Notes: generated from the letters alone by a model not told the origin. DNA of 64,000 nucleotides from Beta vulgaris subsp. vulgaris (GCF_026745355.1 NC_079205.1:44721558-44785557), one strand, 5' to 3'. Shown: positions 1 to 11,129, numbered from the stretch's first letter. Numbers and translations: made by a program.

Positions 1-436
1 CTAGCTAGAATTGTTTATCTAGACATATCTAGAAGTGTTTATTTAGAAATAATATTTCTTAACATTGTGTTTAGTTTAGGATTTTTTTGCTAGTTTTATC
101 CAAGTTAGGTTTCATATTATTTACTATAAATACATTTTAGGTTAATAGTAATTCTAACATATTCCCCTTCAATCTATTTTCTCATACGCCCATTTCGAGG
201 TCCTGGTAGAGTAAAAAAGCACATGAGATTATGACTCCACCAACCACGAAGGCTTGATTCAAGTTCTCATCCCAAAAGAATTAGGTATTGTAGTTGGTGA
301 CAAGCTAAGGTTAAGGATTTAATGGTTGACTGTTACGATTAGGTTAAGATGTTCTATCGCCTTTATGTGGTGGCATGTCACAACATGTTAGAAGATGTTC
401 TAGATCGTCTTTATACAACAATGAAGGTTTTTTAGG
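1..436 (+). repeat. Tandem-duplication block A, copy 1
   Basis: This AT-rich stretch is repeated in the same orientation at 5771-6200, with shared landmarks such as TTGGTGACAAG, GAAGATGTTCTAGAT and CTTTATACAACAAT. It has no open frame of its own. Copy 2 continues directly into block B at 6213, whereas copy 1 is separated from block B (3997) by about 3.5 kb of transposon-derived DNA. Because block A2 abuts the end of block C1, block A1 starting at base 1 suggests another C block lies just left of the window; that is an inference. Confidence 0.75.
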
Positions 437-639
437 GGAGGCTGTTAGATCTTCTAGCCAACTGCTTTCAGTTGGTTCGGCTTCTCGTTTTAGTACAGTT
501 ATCGATGATCGATCGTTCTTGGACTCCCTCACTAAAGACTGTAGAGAGTTAGCAATACGCTTGCCCTTGCCGTCCCAGAAGATGATGTTGTTGGTGTTAC
601 CTTGTCGAGCTCCTTGTACCATTATTCAAGACATGATGG

Positions 640-1722
640 CACCGCTTATCTACCGAAGGAGAATATTGGTCAGTTTCTGAAAGGAGAGATGATTAATATT
701 TCTATTATCCAAGTGTACATGAGGTAACAATAATCAAAGTTATGATTTTTTTTACATTTCATTATATGGTAGTTGTAGTTTTCACGTATAATTTACTTTT
801 ACCAATATTTAGGGCTACGCAGTCTGACTTGGATGGATTTGGGGATGCTATTGGACTTGTTTGCTGGATGTGTCCAGAGAGTACCGCGGATGTTCGTGCA
901 TCGGAGGAAGTAACAAGGTACATTCAACATGCTATGACGAGATCCGTCGGTCTTGGTGCTAGTATCATCTTCGCGCCAATATTTCAAGAGTAATATTCTA
1001 TCTTAATATATAGTTTTACAAATATTCATTGTTGCATGATATGTGATTTTTTAAGTAATTATTGTTATTCAATCTTGCAATAGCTTTCATTGGATGCTCC
1101 TTGTCATATGTCCCTTGCTCGGGACAGTTATACCTTTGATTCCACTAGCTTTCACAATGTGCGGAAGTTAAAGATTAGAACGCTTATGATAGCGTAAGTT
1201 GATCGGTTTGATATACTTTAAATGAATAGAGATTATAACATACAACAATTAAAGACTAAATCATTTGATGTTGTGTTATATAGTGCTTTTAGGAGGTTTC
1301 GGTTGAGCTGCCACAAAGTTCGTCGGGAGAAGCTTTTGTGAAAACATGTTGAGGCATAATAGAATTGTTTGATTCAATTAAAAGCTTACTGTATTCTCAT
1401 TATACGGTAAATTTTCTCATTTTCTTAAAACTTTTAATAAAGTGCCCGCAACAACAAGGAGGCACGGAGTACGGTTATTTTGTGATGCGATACATTTTTG
1501 ATGTACTTGCTTCATATTTTGGTTCAGAGGATTTTGATGAAGTAAATTCATATAATTATTCATTTCATATTTTAAATATTATTTAACTATTTGAGGCTAA
1601 CTTTGGTAAATTATTTTGAGGTTGCTCGTACCTTTACCCATGATCCTTATACGGAAGACGAAATCAATGAGGTGAAGAATAAGTGGGCAAGATACTTTAT
1701 TGATGAGTGCATTGCATAGGGT
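640..1722 (+). pseudogene. Ulp1-type cysteine protease pseudogene of a CACTA element
   Basis: Four exon-like pieces match, in order, the Ulp1-like gene of the CACTA element at 30560-32612: a segment ending in IIQVYMR (near 690-724), one with LVCWMCPE (about 815-992), an FHWMLLVICP piece (about 1084-1115), one with QGGTEYGYFVMRY (about 1450-1545) and a last one with EDEINEVKNKW (about 1655-1720). Plant CACTA elements often carry such a C48-family protease domain; its role in transposition is not established. The catalytic His-Trp is present, but the residue matching the catalytic Cys is Tyr (EYGYFVMR against ACGYYVMR in the other copy). Frames shift between pieces and stops are present, so it is dead. 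Introns of roughly 80-250 bases separate the pieces. Confidence 0.7.
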
Positions 1723-2104
1723 TAGTTAATATTAATTTTATTTGTTTTTCTAACTTTAGACGAATATATATAAATTATTGGAACTTGTACCAACCAACAT
1801 TATTGTAGTGTGTTCGATTGAATCGTATTTATTTATTTTTGAACTGAAATTTGGATGGAATTTTGGATGATGGATGTTGGAGATGGTGGTTGTTGGATGG
1901 AATTTTGAATTTGGATGGTGGATGTGATAGATGTTGGTTGTTAGTTGTTATACATGTTAATTCCCAATTATGGGTTTATCCAATTTACAAACGGAGCTCT
2001 GCCAAAAATTTATGCAGAAAATTTATTGCATATATATTGCTGCATTCTGCTTGCTGCATAGCTTCCCAATTATGTATACATGCATAATTTTGCTGCAGTT
2101 AGAC

Positions 2105-2473
2105 CTGGGCATGGGCCGGGTCAGGCCTGTTCACGGGCTCGGCCCGCGGGCTTGGGGAAATGGCGGGCCGGGCTGGGGCCGAGCCCCTAAGTGGCGGGCC
2201 GTGCCAGACCGAGCTTGAAATTTCCAAATTTTGTCCACAGGCCGGGCTCGTGCCTCTTGCGAGCTTGGCTCGTATTTTATGTTGGTTTTTTTTGTATTTT
2301 TGACAGTTTTAGGCTAAAAAATAAAGGAGCATTCGGCCCGCGAGCCAGCCCATGCGGGCTCGTGCCGGTGCGGGCATGAAATAAAATTTTTTGACCGTGA
2401 CAGGCGCGCGAACCACGTAGCGGACAACGGGTCGGGCCGAGCCATTCCACGTGCTGGCCTGGCCCATGCCCAG
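2105..2473. mobile_element. GC-rich short element with imperfect terminal inverted repeats
   Basis: The segment begins CTGGGCATGGGCC and ends with the reverse complement of the same motif (GGCCCATGCCCAG). Its interior is rich in GGCCCG/CGGGCC runs, in strong contrast to the AT-rich surroundings. The terminal motif resembles those of small non-autonomous hAT-type elements in plants, but I found no 8-bp target-site duplication, so superfamily assignment is tentative. It lies inside the degenerate CACTA element. Confidence 0.45.
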
Positions 2474-2554
2474 CTTTTTGTTATTATTACTTAAGACATA
2501 TTGCTGCGGTTTTTCCCAGAAAACCGCAAAAATATGCCTTTTATGAATATTAAA

Positions 2555-3353
2555 CTAGCAATATATGCACGCGATGTGTGCGAGAGTACAATATAAATTG
2601 TAACATCAAAAATTGGTAAAGAACTAACTTAATAGTCTAATATTTATGGTGAATATTGATGAGCATTATTTTTTCTATTTGCATTTCAGGTGTAAAGAGT
2701 AATGTTTTCCTAAAAAGACTAAGTTGATGTAGGATACATTATCTTGTATTTGGTAGAATATTCAACAATTATCCTTTTAAACAATGGTCTAGATTATGTT
2801 ATTTATTTATTTCAAAATACATATATTTTATAGGCGTACTTTATGAGTAGTAGTGCAATTTAATTCACTGGGTAATAGAGGTTTTTCGACATACTATGGT
2901 GAGTAGTGCTTCAATAAAAATAATAAGTTATCAATTGATATCATCTGATGATGTATTTTTTTATCTTTAATTATTTATTATCCCAAATAATTGTGATCCC
3001 AAAAGAAAGAGTATTCTCTTATTAAATTTATTAATTGTTTTATGGGTTGTTAATGCATTTTATTTAGAATAATTATTGCAACTGAAAGTTTAGATAGTAA
3101 GAATCTCCATGAATCTTTATTTTATAATTTTTTAAAAATTGATTTAGTTATCAATTTATATTTTCAATTGTGATTTTCCTTTTACAAATTTTTATGTATT
3201 CTCTTTGGTAATGTAAAACTTTCTTTATTACCCATATTTGTAAATGAGGAAAGAATTAAGAAGATATTTTTTTTTTTTTTGTGGGATTAAGGGTATAGAA
3301 GTATTTTGAAGAGGGGACACCATACCTCCCCCCTCTGGCTTATATAATAAGGC
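2555..3353 (-). mobile_element. Short non-autonomous Helitron
   Basis: On the minus strand the 3' end is CTAG (2555-2558), with a GCAC...GTGC hairpin 9-10 bases upstream (about 2567-2583) and a T following the end. These are the classic Helitron 3' features. The 5' side (about 3320-3353) reads TATTATATAAGCC followed by a purine-rich stretch and matches the 5' end of the better-preserved Helitron at 53240-54540, but the first bases (TCTC) are degenerate. The insertion splits the CACTA subterminal repeats at 2540 and 3350. No coding capacity is seen in its 800 bases. Confidence 0.6.
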
Positions 3354-3652
3354 ATATTGCTGCGCTTTCTGGGGAAAATAGCAGCAATATGCCTTTTACT
3401 ATTATCAAATAATGACTATTGTTGTGGTTTTTCCCAAGAGACCGCAACAATATGCTCTTTCATCCTGATATAACATAAATATATTGTTGCGGTTTTGCAT
3501 AGAAACCGCAGCAATATCTTCAAATATTGTTTCGGTTTAAAACTGCAGCAATATAATAATTACCTATTGCTGCCCCCTTAATTGTTGCGCGACCCAAACT
3601 GTCGCAATAGGCCACTTAAGGACTGCAACAATAAGCATTTATTCTACTAGTG

Positions 3653-3996
3653 TTTAAGAAAAATTTACATTAGGGCTCAATAATCACCCATTTTGCTTTT
3701 ATAAGTTCCAACTATGAATTATTCGTTGCAAGGCATGGGTTTATTATCTTGTGATTTTCATAGGTCCTGAATTACTTATAATCGGTTTAAAGATAAGATT
3801 TTTAAACATAATTTCCAATTTATAGGTTTTTATCACTTGCTGGAAGTGTTTAAAGATGGTAAAAGTTTAAAAAACTTACTTTTGGAACTTGTTATAAGTA
3901 GTTCAAGAATTATCAAAATCAAAAGAAGGTAAACTTGGAACCTAGAGGAAATAATTCAAAATGAGTAATAGTTCGATCCTCTCTTGTGAATTTTTC
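3653..3996. other. Unassigned AT-rich segment
   Basis: No gene, terminal repeat or recognisable element family is seen. It has no counterpart in the uninterrupted copy of this locus near 6200-6213, so it is probably further insertion-derived DNA. Confidence 0.4.
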
Positions 3997-4110
3997 GTAT
4001 TGTTGATTAGTTGCTGATTGACAAGTTAAGATTGTGTATAACGTTTTGATTTATACAATTAGTGGTTATTTTTTCTTACATGTTTCACACTTAGATTTTA
4101 TAGAAAGTTA
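3997..4110 (+). repeat. Tandem-duplication block B, copy 1
   Basis: Homologous to 6213-6318 in the same orientation (shared TTAGTT.GTGATTGACAAG-type stretch and a TGTTT.ACACTT.GATTTTA landmark). In copy 2 block B directly follows block A, which defines the ancestral order. Confidence 0.7.
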
Positions 4111-5187
4111 ACCGATACCACCCTCGGGTACGTCCCAGAAAACCTTGGTTATGCATCAGAAGAAAAAGTATTACAGCTAGCCAGCCACTACTATAGTAGT
4201 GTCTGAAACAAGCAATAATTGATTCGCCAAAATAAACGTGATCAGGAAATATGCCTTAACATCCATTAATTCTACCTTCTTTCTTATTTAATCTACACGG
4301 TTTGCTTTTTACCAGAAACAAGGATAAAGTGAAAAATTAGAAGAGAGAGGAGAAGAATTATGAAATGTGGAGATTAAGTCTTTGTTCTTTTGGATGAGAA
4401 ACTAAACGGGTTTGAACTGAAATAAACTAAACTGGACTACATAGAGTATCTGAACTTAATTGAAATGAAATTAAGTCGAATAGAGCAGGTCCTAAGAAAT
4501 GCAAAATGTAAATAGAAAAAAGATGATAGAGAGAATGATGGGGGAGGTGGAGGGTTTTAAGTGGATAAATTTATTTGGTTATGGACCACATAGAGGAAGA
4601 AAAGTGGGGAATAATGATTCAACATTTATCTTATATGGATAAAGTAACAGAGTAAATATTCACTTAAAAAACTATGTAGCTATAAAAAAGCAACGGCACG
4701 AACAGAAAAGTGTGTATGTTAAAAAAACGGTGGTAGTATTTCTTTAGCTGCCTCTCAAAGTCTCAATTATGTTTTGCATACACTCAGTACAACATATATA
4801 AATGAGGTTTAAGTACTGATGATTTACATATTATAAATCTATTCAGTATTAATTGGCAGCTACCAGCTAGCAACCGTTTACGAGAACATCAGACATGCAT
4901 AGTCACGCAGTATAAATATTCATATACGCAGTCAAACAAGTAAAATTTAGCATTGTAACCGGTAAAGCCACCACTAATATAGCAATTTATTTGAATTTTC
5001 TCAAACTATGATTTGTACAATTAACTTTAAAGAATTCAAATTAAGTTTGAATATTATACACAAGTGTACATGTTCTAGCTAATAATATTGATGATCTCCT
5101 AGATTTTAAAATACAAGGTGAAAAGTGATGCCACTACTTCACCATTTCAAACTTAAATTTTGTTTATTATGGGAATTGACATGCATA

Positions 5188-5490
5188 TTAAGAGTATTGG
5201 GGGATGTATTTGCATTCGATGGAAAGCTCTAGAATTCGACCAAGGACATAGGAGAGTGGTTGGTGACAACTTTGAACAGTACTTGGGGGCCTACTTGCGC
5301 TCGGTGCTGGTGGAGGTTGAGGCCGAGGTCGTGCTGGCGCTCCATGCGAGATTACCCGCATATTTTTCTGGGAAAAACCGCTTCCATGTGAAGCCAAAGC
5401 ATTAAATCTCGCAGCCTCAGCAGTACTATTATGTGATAGTAATAATCCATTCACCAAAATGAATGTGAAAAAATATGCCATGATAGCCAT
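5188..5490 (-). CDS. Small secreted Pro-rich peptide precursor, copy 1
   Basis: A 100-residue protein with an N-terminal hydrophobic signal-peptide-like segment (about residues 4-19, FFTFILVNGLLLS) and a probable cleavage region near residues 23-28. It has a variable linker and then a conserved Pro/Ser/Ala-rich core with HGAPARP and PPPAPSASRPPS (about residues 49-71), and a tail with a single Cys and CHQPLSYVLG. It is about 86% identical to the paralogue at 35853-36161. Several differences within the signal-peptide region are silent, and the only length difference is a multiple of three, which argues for a real coding gene. The layout is that of plant signalling-peptide precursors, with a loose likeness to IDA-type PPSAPS motifs, but the diagnostic IDA ending is absent, so no family is assigned. 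A splice site within the ORF cannot be excluded. A TATA box and G-box/W-box lie upstream. Confidence 0.65.
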   Translation of the reverse strand: MAIMAYFFTFILVNGLLLSHNSTAEAARFNALASHGSGFSQKNMRVISHGAPARPRPQPPPAPSASRPPSTVQSCHQPLSYVLGRILELSIECKYIPQYS

Positions 5491-5549
5491 ATTTTTTTTA
5501 GCTTGCTAGCTGCTACAACTCACCAAGTTACTGGTTAAAGAAATGTGTA

Positions 5550-5670
5550 CGATAATATATAGAAATTTGTAAGAGACAAAAAAAAGTACTACATTATTAT
5601 ACAGTAGTTGGTGGCAAAAGATTATGAGGAAAGTGAATATAATTGACTTAGCACTTTCACGTGGTCAAAG
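5550..5670 (-). promoter_or_regulatory. Promoter of peptide gene copy 1: TATA box, G-box and W-box
   Basis: On the minus strand a TATATATTA TATA-like box lies at about 5552-5560, some 60-70 bases before the ATG. Further upstream CACGTG (G-box, 5658-5663) overlaps TTGACC (W-box, 5663-5668). Both are kept in the paralogous copy at the same spacing. G-boxes bind bZIP/bHLH factors and W-boxes bind WRKY factors; stress or defence regulation is therefore an inference. Confidence 0.5.
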
Positions 5671-5770
5671 AAGTTATCCTCGTTCATTGGTTATTCTTAG
5701 CAAGTTGGCAAGGAAGTATTTTGCAAAGATTATCTCTACTTTTAATGTGATATTCTTAGGTTTCCTAAAT

Positions 5771-6318
5771 TTATTTATCTAAAAGTGTTTATCTAAACAT
5801 ATTTAGATGTATTTATTTAAAAATAATTATTCTTATCATTATATTTAATTTAGGATATGTTTTGCTAGATTTATCTAAGTTACGTTTTAAATGAAAATTT
5901 GTGGATAACATTTTGGGTTAATAATAATTTCATTTTTTCCCCCTTAATTCTTTTTTGTCGTAGGTCCATTTTGAAGTCCTAGTAGAGCAAAAAAAAAAAA
6001 GACGGCTCTACCAACTCCGAAAGCTTCAAGTTCTCAATTCTAAAGAATTAGGTGTCGTAGTTGGTGACAAGTTAAGGTTAAGCAATTAGTGGCTGAATAT
6101 TACGATTGGGTTGAGATGTTTTGTCGCCTTGATGTGGTGGGATGGCGAAACATGCGAGAAAGATGTTCTAGATAGTCTTTATACAACAATCAAGGTTTTA
6201 CTATTCTAGATATTGTTTATTAGTTAGTGATTGACAAGTTATGTTTGTGTATGACTTATTGTTTCATACAATCAATGGTTAATTTTCTTATATGTTTAAC
6301 ACTTGGATTTTAAGGATT
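5771..6318 (+). repeat. Tandem-duplication blocks A and B, copy 2 (uninterrupted)
   Basis: Block A2 (5771-6200) and block B2 (6213-6318) are contiguous here, giving the empty-site arrangement for the first copy, where 3.5 kb of transposon DNA separates them. No open frame is seen. Confidence 0.75.
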
Positions 6319-6778
6319 GCCCCTATATTATATTTAGTTTACTTATTTCTTTTAGGCTTTGCAATGATAGCTTACTAATAGCTTGTTTTTCTTTGCGTGT
6401 GGTGTTTTGGTGAAAATTTGCCCAAGAGCGAAATGGATTTGAGGGATGTCGACAAGTAAACTTAGACGATTTGACGAAATGTACGAAAGGAGAAAATCGA
6501 GGGGAAAGACACAAGTGTTGACACGAAATAACCTCAATGTAGATGAGTAAAAAATCGCGGGTGGCTATGAGTCCACAAATACACTAATACAACAATCGTC
6601 AATGAAGTATGATACTCAATACAAATCTAGCTCTAGCAATTATTCAACGAATATTAACTCTTGAAAATGTAAATAATTGTAATAGCCCTATTTTAAGTGC
6701 GTTTATTAAATGTTGATCATATTTATTAAATTTATTCTTTTTGAAAATCTTATTTTATTTTATTTAAATCTTATTCTA
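6319..6778. other. Unassigned AT-rich segment
   Basis: Only short unsupported open frames occur here. I see no domain, terminal repeat or RNA gene. Confidence 0.4.
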
Positions 6779-6950
6779 AGCAGGAGAGATAGAGAGTGGC
6801 TAAGGGAGCTAACTCTTGATGTTTGTAACTAATGTGTGAGCCTTTCTTGTGGGGGGAGTCCAACCTAGTTGGTTTGTCCTCACTTGATTGAGCTGTAGGT
6901 TGTAAGGTTCTGGCTTTGATAATATATCTACTTACTTTAGCAAAAAAAAA
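6779..6950 (+). mobile_element. 5'-truncated LINE (L1 type) tail with poly(A)
   Basis: It matches the 3' end of the LINE on the minus strand at 54968-55669: GATAGAGAGTGG, a CTCTTGATGTTTGTA-like stretch, GGGGAGTCCAACCTAGTTGG and ACTTTAGC, ending in a run of A at 6942-6950. The first dozen codons are the very end of the reverse-transcriptase ORF (WLRELTLDVC-like). Only the last 170 bases were inserted, a usual result of target-primed reverse transcription. No clear target-site duplication is seen. Confidence 0.75.
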
Positions 6951-7408
6951 GTTTTGGAGTATAAATTTTATTTATCGTTCTTGTAATATATTGTTATATT
7001 AATTTTATGAAGTTATTATTATATTATTTTATATATCACATTTAAGGAGCAATTTGTTGATTTCGTTCAGTTGTGCTGCCACAAACCTGATGTTCGTCGC
7101 CCGCGCCACCACCTTATCCCGTCGGAGATTTGTCCTCTCCTCCATCGCGCGGCCGCCTCCTTAGCGTTGTGCTCTTGTATTACCTTCCCTCTTATCTTGT
7201 TATTGTTGTGGTAGCTATATCCTGTTGTGGAGGTCATTTTTTCGTTTGTGATATTTGGAGTATATTATCATGCTTTTGACAATTTTGTAGGAGGTTGTAA
7301 CATGGTTATTTTTAATAGCGTTCATTAAAAGCTAAGTTATATTTATTAAGTTAATTATGTTTAAATATTCTTATTTTACTCGGTTGAAATATGATTATAT
7401 TTGTTGTG
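6951..7408. other. Unassigned segment
   Basis: Holds a short GC-rich patch (about 7075-7165) within AT-rich DNA. No ORF, terminal repeat or element family is recognised. Confidence 0.4.
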
Positions 7409-7444
7409 TTTGTAGTATATTATTATTATTATTATTATTATTAC

Positions 7445-7478
<34 letters not shown>

Positions 7479-7479
7479 T
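7409..7479 (+). repeat. (ATT)n microsatellite
   Basis: About 23 units of TAT/ATT in tandem with one interruption (a TAC unit near 7441). Confidence 0.9.
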
Positions 7480-7526
7480 CTTTTTTATATATTTAATTTT
7501 GTGAACTTATCATTAGTTAACTAGTA

Positions 7527-9270
7527 TCTCTATTCTATATGGGAAGAGGGGTAGGACACAAAATTTCCAGAATACCCATTTTACCCTCTATGACAGAATA
7601 ATTAAAAAAACACACAAAAACTCACTAATTTACTAAAACTCACTAATTGGTTCAAAAACCAAACACAAATAATTCAGAAAAACAAAAAAAAATGTGTACA
7701 AATTAGTAACTGCCCAACAGTTGCAAAAGGAATATCAAAAAAATAATTACAAGTCTTCAACCACATAATCTGAAGCCAGATTTGCAGTTAGTCTTCTTCT
7801 CCTTCCTCCTTTCGCATAATCTCCATTTCAATTCAACTCACAAAAATAAAAGCAAAATATCCAAGGTATTAGAATAGAGATTGTACCAAGAACAGGTAAT
7901 CAAATAGAGATACAAAACATTGATTTGTTCATAACTGTTTTTCCAATTTAATTTAGTAAACTCATCTTCATTTTTTCAGTGTATATTTTATGAAGGATAC
8001 TTTCACGCACACTCCACAACCCTTACAAGTTACAATCAACAAATATCACAAGGTTTTCCTTATTTCTCTTGCACATTATAAGGTTTTTGTTTTTTATAAT
8101 TTAATGTGATAATGTTTTTTTTCTGGACAGAAGAAGAGGGCAAGTGGGCAACTCTCATTCACAACCGCTGCACTGGATGAAGTACCATCAACCAAATATC
8201 ATAAAAAAAAAACACCACTTGCAAGGTGAATCAATAAACAAGGGAAAAGGTATGTTCGCAAATGCAAATCAATAGTAATATTCGATTGCAAATCCCTTTT
8301 TTTTCCGGGCAGATTAGGAAAGAAACCAATAACTACAACTTAAAAAAAAAGGATAAATTTACACAGTACGTTTTTATATAAAAAATAATCTCCCAATAAT
8401 TCATTTTCAAGATTTCTTTCCATTCGAAAAACAATAGTAGATTTTTTCGAAAAAGCAGACATTTTCAATTCGAAAAAAGTGATTTTTTTCAATTTGAAAA
8501 TACTAATTTTTGGTCGAAAAAACTAATTTTTGTTCGAAAAAACTAATTTTTTTATGAACAATCAAAAATAGAGATTTTTTTAAAACTAACTTTACTACTT
8601 TTTTCAATTTGAAAAAACAGATTTTTTTGGTTGAGAAAAAACTGATTTTTTCAATTTGAAAAAACAAATTTTTGTTCGAAAAAACTAATTTTTTTATTGA
8701 AAATTCAATTCGAAAATACTAATATTTTCCATCAACCAATTTCATATAGAATAGAGATATTTCTTTTAAACTAACTTTACTACTTTTTTCCAATTCGAAA
8801 ACAAACTGATTTTTCAATTTGAAAAAACTTCGTTTTGTTCAAAAAAACTAATTTTTTTATGAACATTTAATTCGAAAATACTAATATTTTCCATCAACCA
8901 ATTTCATATAGATCTATATTTTTTTTAAACTAACTTTACTACTTTTTTCCAATGTCATAACAAACTGATTTTTTCAATAAAAACACTGAATTTTTCAAAT
9001 CGAAAATACTGAGTTTTTCAATCCGAAAAAATAATTTTTTTCAATTAGAAGAAACTAATTCTAATTCGACCATGTTCCATGCACAAAAAAAAATTGAAAC
9101 TAATTCAAACTTACCTGCTCGATTGCATTCAAAATTACTGTGTTTCTTCTCCAATTTATTTTTGCTACACCTTCAATCCCCTCAAGATTTCGAACGACCT
9201 ATTTAGAGAGGGTGATTGCATGTTTAGAGATGGGTATTTAGAGAGAGAGAGTGTGAGTGAGATAAAACGA
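7527..9270 (+). mobile_element. Helitron-like 5' end with AT-rich body, 3' end not found
   Basis: After an A, the sequence starts TCTCTATTCTATATGGGAAG and runs into GGGGTAGGACAC. It resembles the 5' ends, read on the minus strand, at 3353, 42714 and 54540, which fit the Helitron rule of a TC start after A. No hairpin plus CTRR end was found before the Sirevirus LTR at 9271, so the element may be truncated. The only content is low-complexity DNA, including degenerate repeats at 8405-9065. Confidence 0.35.
8405..9065 (+). repeat. Degenerate TTCGAAAAAACTAATTTTT-type repeats
   Basis: At least fifteen imperfect copies of a roughly 19-24-bp unit (T-tract, TTCGAAAAAA, CTAATTTTT) alternate with a longer unit containing CTAACTTTACTACTTTTTTC, which recurs near 8586, 8776 and 8930. 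The block is non-coding and very AT-rich. Confidence 0.6.
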
Positions 9271-10504
9271 TGGGTACAAGGTGGCACTCAAGAAAGGGGG
9301 GGGGGGTTGAATAGAGTGACAAAATCTAATCGATTTTCGCAAAAACTTTGTTATAGCATTGTGCCTAACACAGTGTTATTCGCTTGTAATTCTCCGATTT
9401 GTGTTTTTGTGAAAACTCAATCGTAACTCAATATAAAATCAATAAATTCAAATATCAAACACCAGAAATAACATGGATCAATCCACACAAATAAACTTCT
9501 TTTATTATTTGAATCCTAAAATATCAAACTCTTGATATAATAAGATTCCCCCACTACTAACTCTAGTAGTGCTCCCCAATACTTAACTCTAAGTGTTGCT
9601 AGTCTCTATAATAATGAAATTACAGAAAGAATAAATCCTCAAAGTGTGCTTCTTATTCAAGCACATTAGAGGACAATTACAAACGTTGAATGGTTACTGA
9701 AATATACTAGAACTCTATTCTATACTCTGTGCCTTAGGAAATAGTTTTCAGCTCTCGAAATCTCCGATATTTCTCTCTGAAAACGTGAGTTATAAAACTG
9801 AGTTTCAATCCCTTTTATAGCTTATAGACTGATCGAAAATCCTTCTCTAAGTTATAATTATTTATTACTCATAGGAGTAAGGGATACAACTTTTTTCTTT
9901 TGAGAAAACAATCTTTATTTTCTAATAACTTCATCTTTATCTTTAACCCTTATAAGATAAGTTTTTCTCAAACCAATGTTCATATAAAACTTTGATAACC
10001 AAATTTGTTTTCTTTTTATCTTTACAAACACTTCTTTTATATTCGAAATTCTTTTCTAAAAACGTTTTCTTAAATTTAATTTCTACAAACTTATTTTAAA
10101 CTTGGTTTTTCTAAAATCCTTTCATAAATCGGTTTTTACAAAAACTTTATCAAAACCTTTTTCTTTGATAATCCTAAATTTCGAATTATTATTTCCTTTT
10201 TAATATAGATATAAGAAATTAATATGATTATCTATTTCCTTAACTCTAAGAAAATAACAATCATCCTAATTTCACATTTCTACTTTAGGAACAAATTATA
10301 TTACCAAGTTCTAATATATTACACTTGCATATTTGTAAGTAAACATGTAACAATATATATTTTGAACATTCATTTCTTCAAAGTCTTAATCCTTTCATTG
10401 ATTATGAATCTTGATAATCTTTCTTGGACCACTGTTACAACCATACACATTATAGAATATAATATTGTTTATCATCATCAAAACCTATATAGACATACAC
10501 AACA
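9271..10504 (-). repeat. Sire-1 3' LTR
   Basis: About 1.23 kb, homologous to the Sire-2 LTRs (42789-44074). It ends on the plus strand with CACAACA (TGTTGTG on the minus strand). The other terminus starts near TGGGTACAAGG and lacks the first bases of the expected TGTTGGAGTACAAGG, so a few bases have been lost. The 5' LTR partner has a large internal deletion. Confidence 0.85.
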
Positions 10505-10517
10505 AATTCCCGTTTTT
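10505..10517 (-). promoter_or_regulatory. Sire-1 polypurine tract
   Basis: The minus strand reads AAAAACGGGAATT directly before the 3' LTR start TGTTGTG. This is the expected place and composition for the plus-strand DNA primer of a copia element. Confidence 0.65.
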
Positions 10518-11129
10518 GATGATGACAAACAACCAATGTTATATAATATAATCAATTTCCCCCCCTCAAAATATGCACGATCATTCATTCATACTATAAT
10601 CCAATAGCATCCATTCCTAATCATACCAAAAGCGCATATTATATTCAAACAACCCAGCATAGCATTGAAATAGTTCCATAGTAAGAATATTATATACTTA
10701 ATTTTCCCGTTTTGACATTATCAAAAAGGAGCAAAGAGACAAAAAACAGCACAAAGTAAGAGATATCCAAAAACAATGCTAGTAACTCAAACAAGCAAGC
10801 TAGGGATGTTGGTGCTGCGATAAACAACAACTCAAAATCATCACAAATGTCCAGAAAAGCCATAAAGTATCACCAAAAATAGTTATAAAATAACAAATTT
10901 AAAAACCAAGGCCCATCATCCAAACATAAAGTACAAAGAGAATCAAGGAGCTGGAGGCTTGAGGAGCAAGGAGAGGGCTTACATAACCTGCCTATGCTAC
11001 AAGCCCATCAATCTGTCCCTAGCAAGATCACGAGCCAAAAGTTGCTGAAGTTGCTTGTTGACTTGAGCCACTTGATCTTGCATCTTTAAACACCCAGCAC
11101 ATGCTTCATTGGACTGAAATCCCAAGAAA

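Larger units (their letters stand above)
430..3652 (+). mobile_element. Degenerate CACTA element, 3' end preserved
   Basis: The right terminus at 3641-3652 reads as the inverted CACTA end (CACTAGTAGAAT on the minus strand). It is preceded by subterminal repeats pairing TATTGCTGCGGTTTT with its reverse complement (2494-2540 and 3350-3640). The same TIR and subterminal repeats occur in the nested element at 27146-28788, so they are one family. A decayed Ulp1-type protease gene lies at 640-1722. The left terminus is not recognisable; the start given is where homology to the uninterrupted copy at 6200 stops. The element was later invaded by a Helitron (2555-3353) and perhaps a GC-rich TIR element (2105-2473). 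Confidence 0.6.
4171..5771 (+). repeat. Tandem-duplication block C, copy 1 (peptide gene locus)
   Basis: About 1.6 kb homologous along its whole length to 34731-36441, in the same orientation. It includes the AGCCAGCCACTAC start, the GGATAAAGTGAAAAA stretch, the small secreted-peptide gene and its upstream region. Homology ends at about 5771, exactly where block A2 begins, marking the junction of a head-to-tail duplication. Copy 2 differs by a 213-bp Stowaway MITE. Confidence 0.85.

Noticed and set aside
5188..5490. Assignment to the IDA, CEP or PIP peptide families
   Set aside because: The PPPAPSAS core is suggestive, but the family-defining C-terminal residues are not present, so a symbol would be a guess.
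10224..10607. 127-codon ORF in the Sire-1 LTR region
   Set aside because: It spans the LTR, the polypurine tract and the leader; composition is AT-driven and no homologous frame exists in the Sire-2 LTR.
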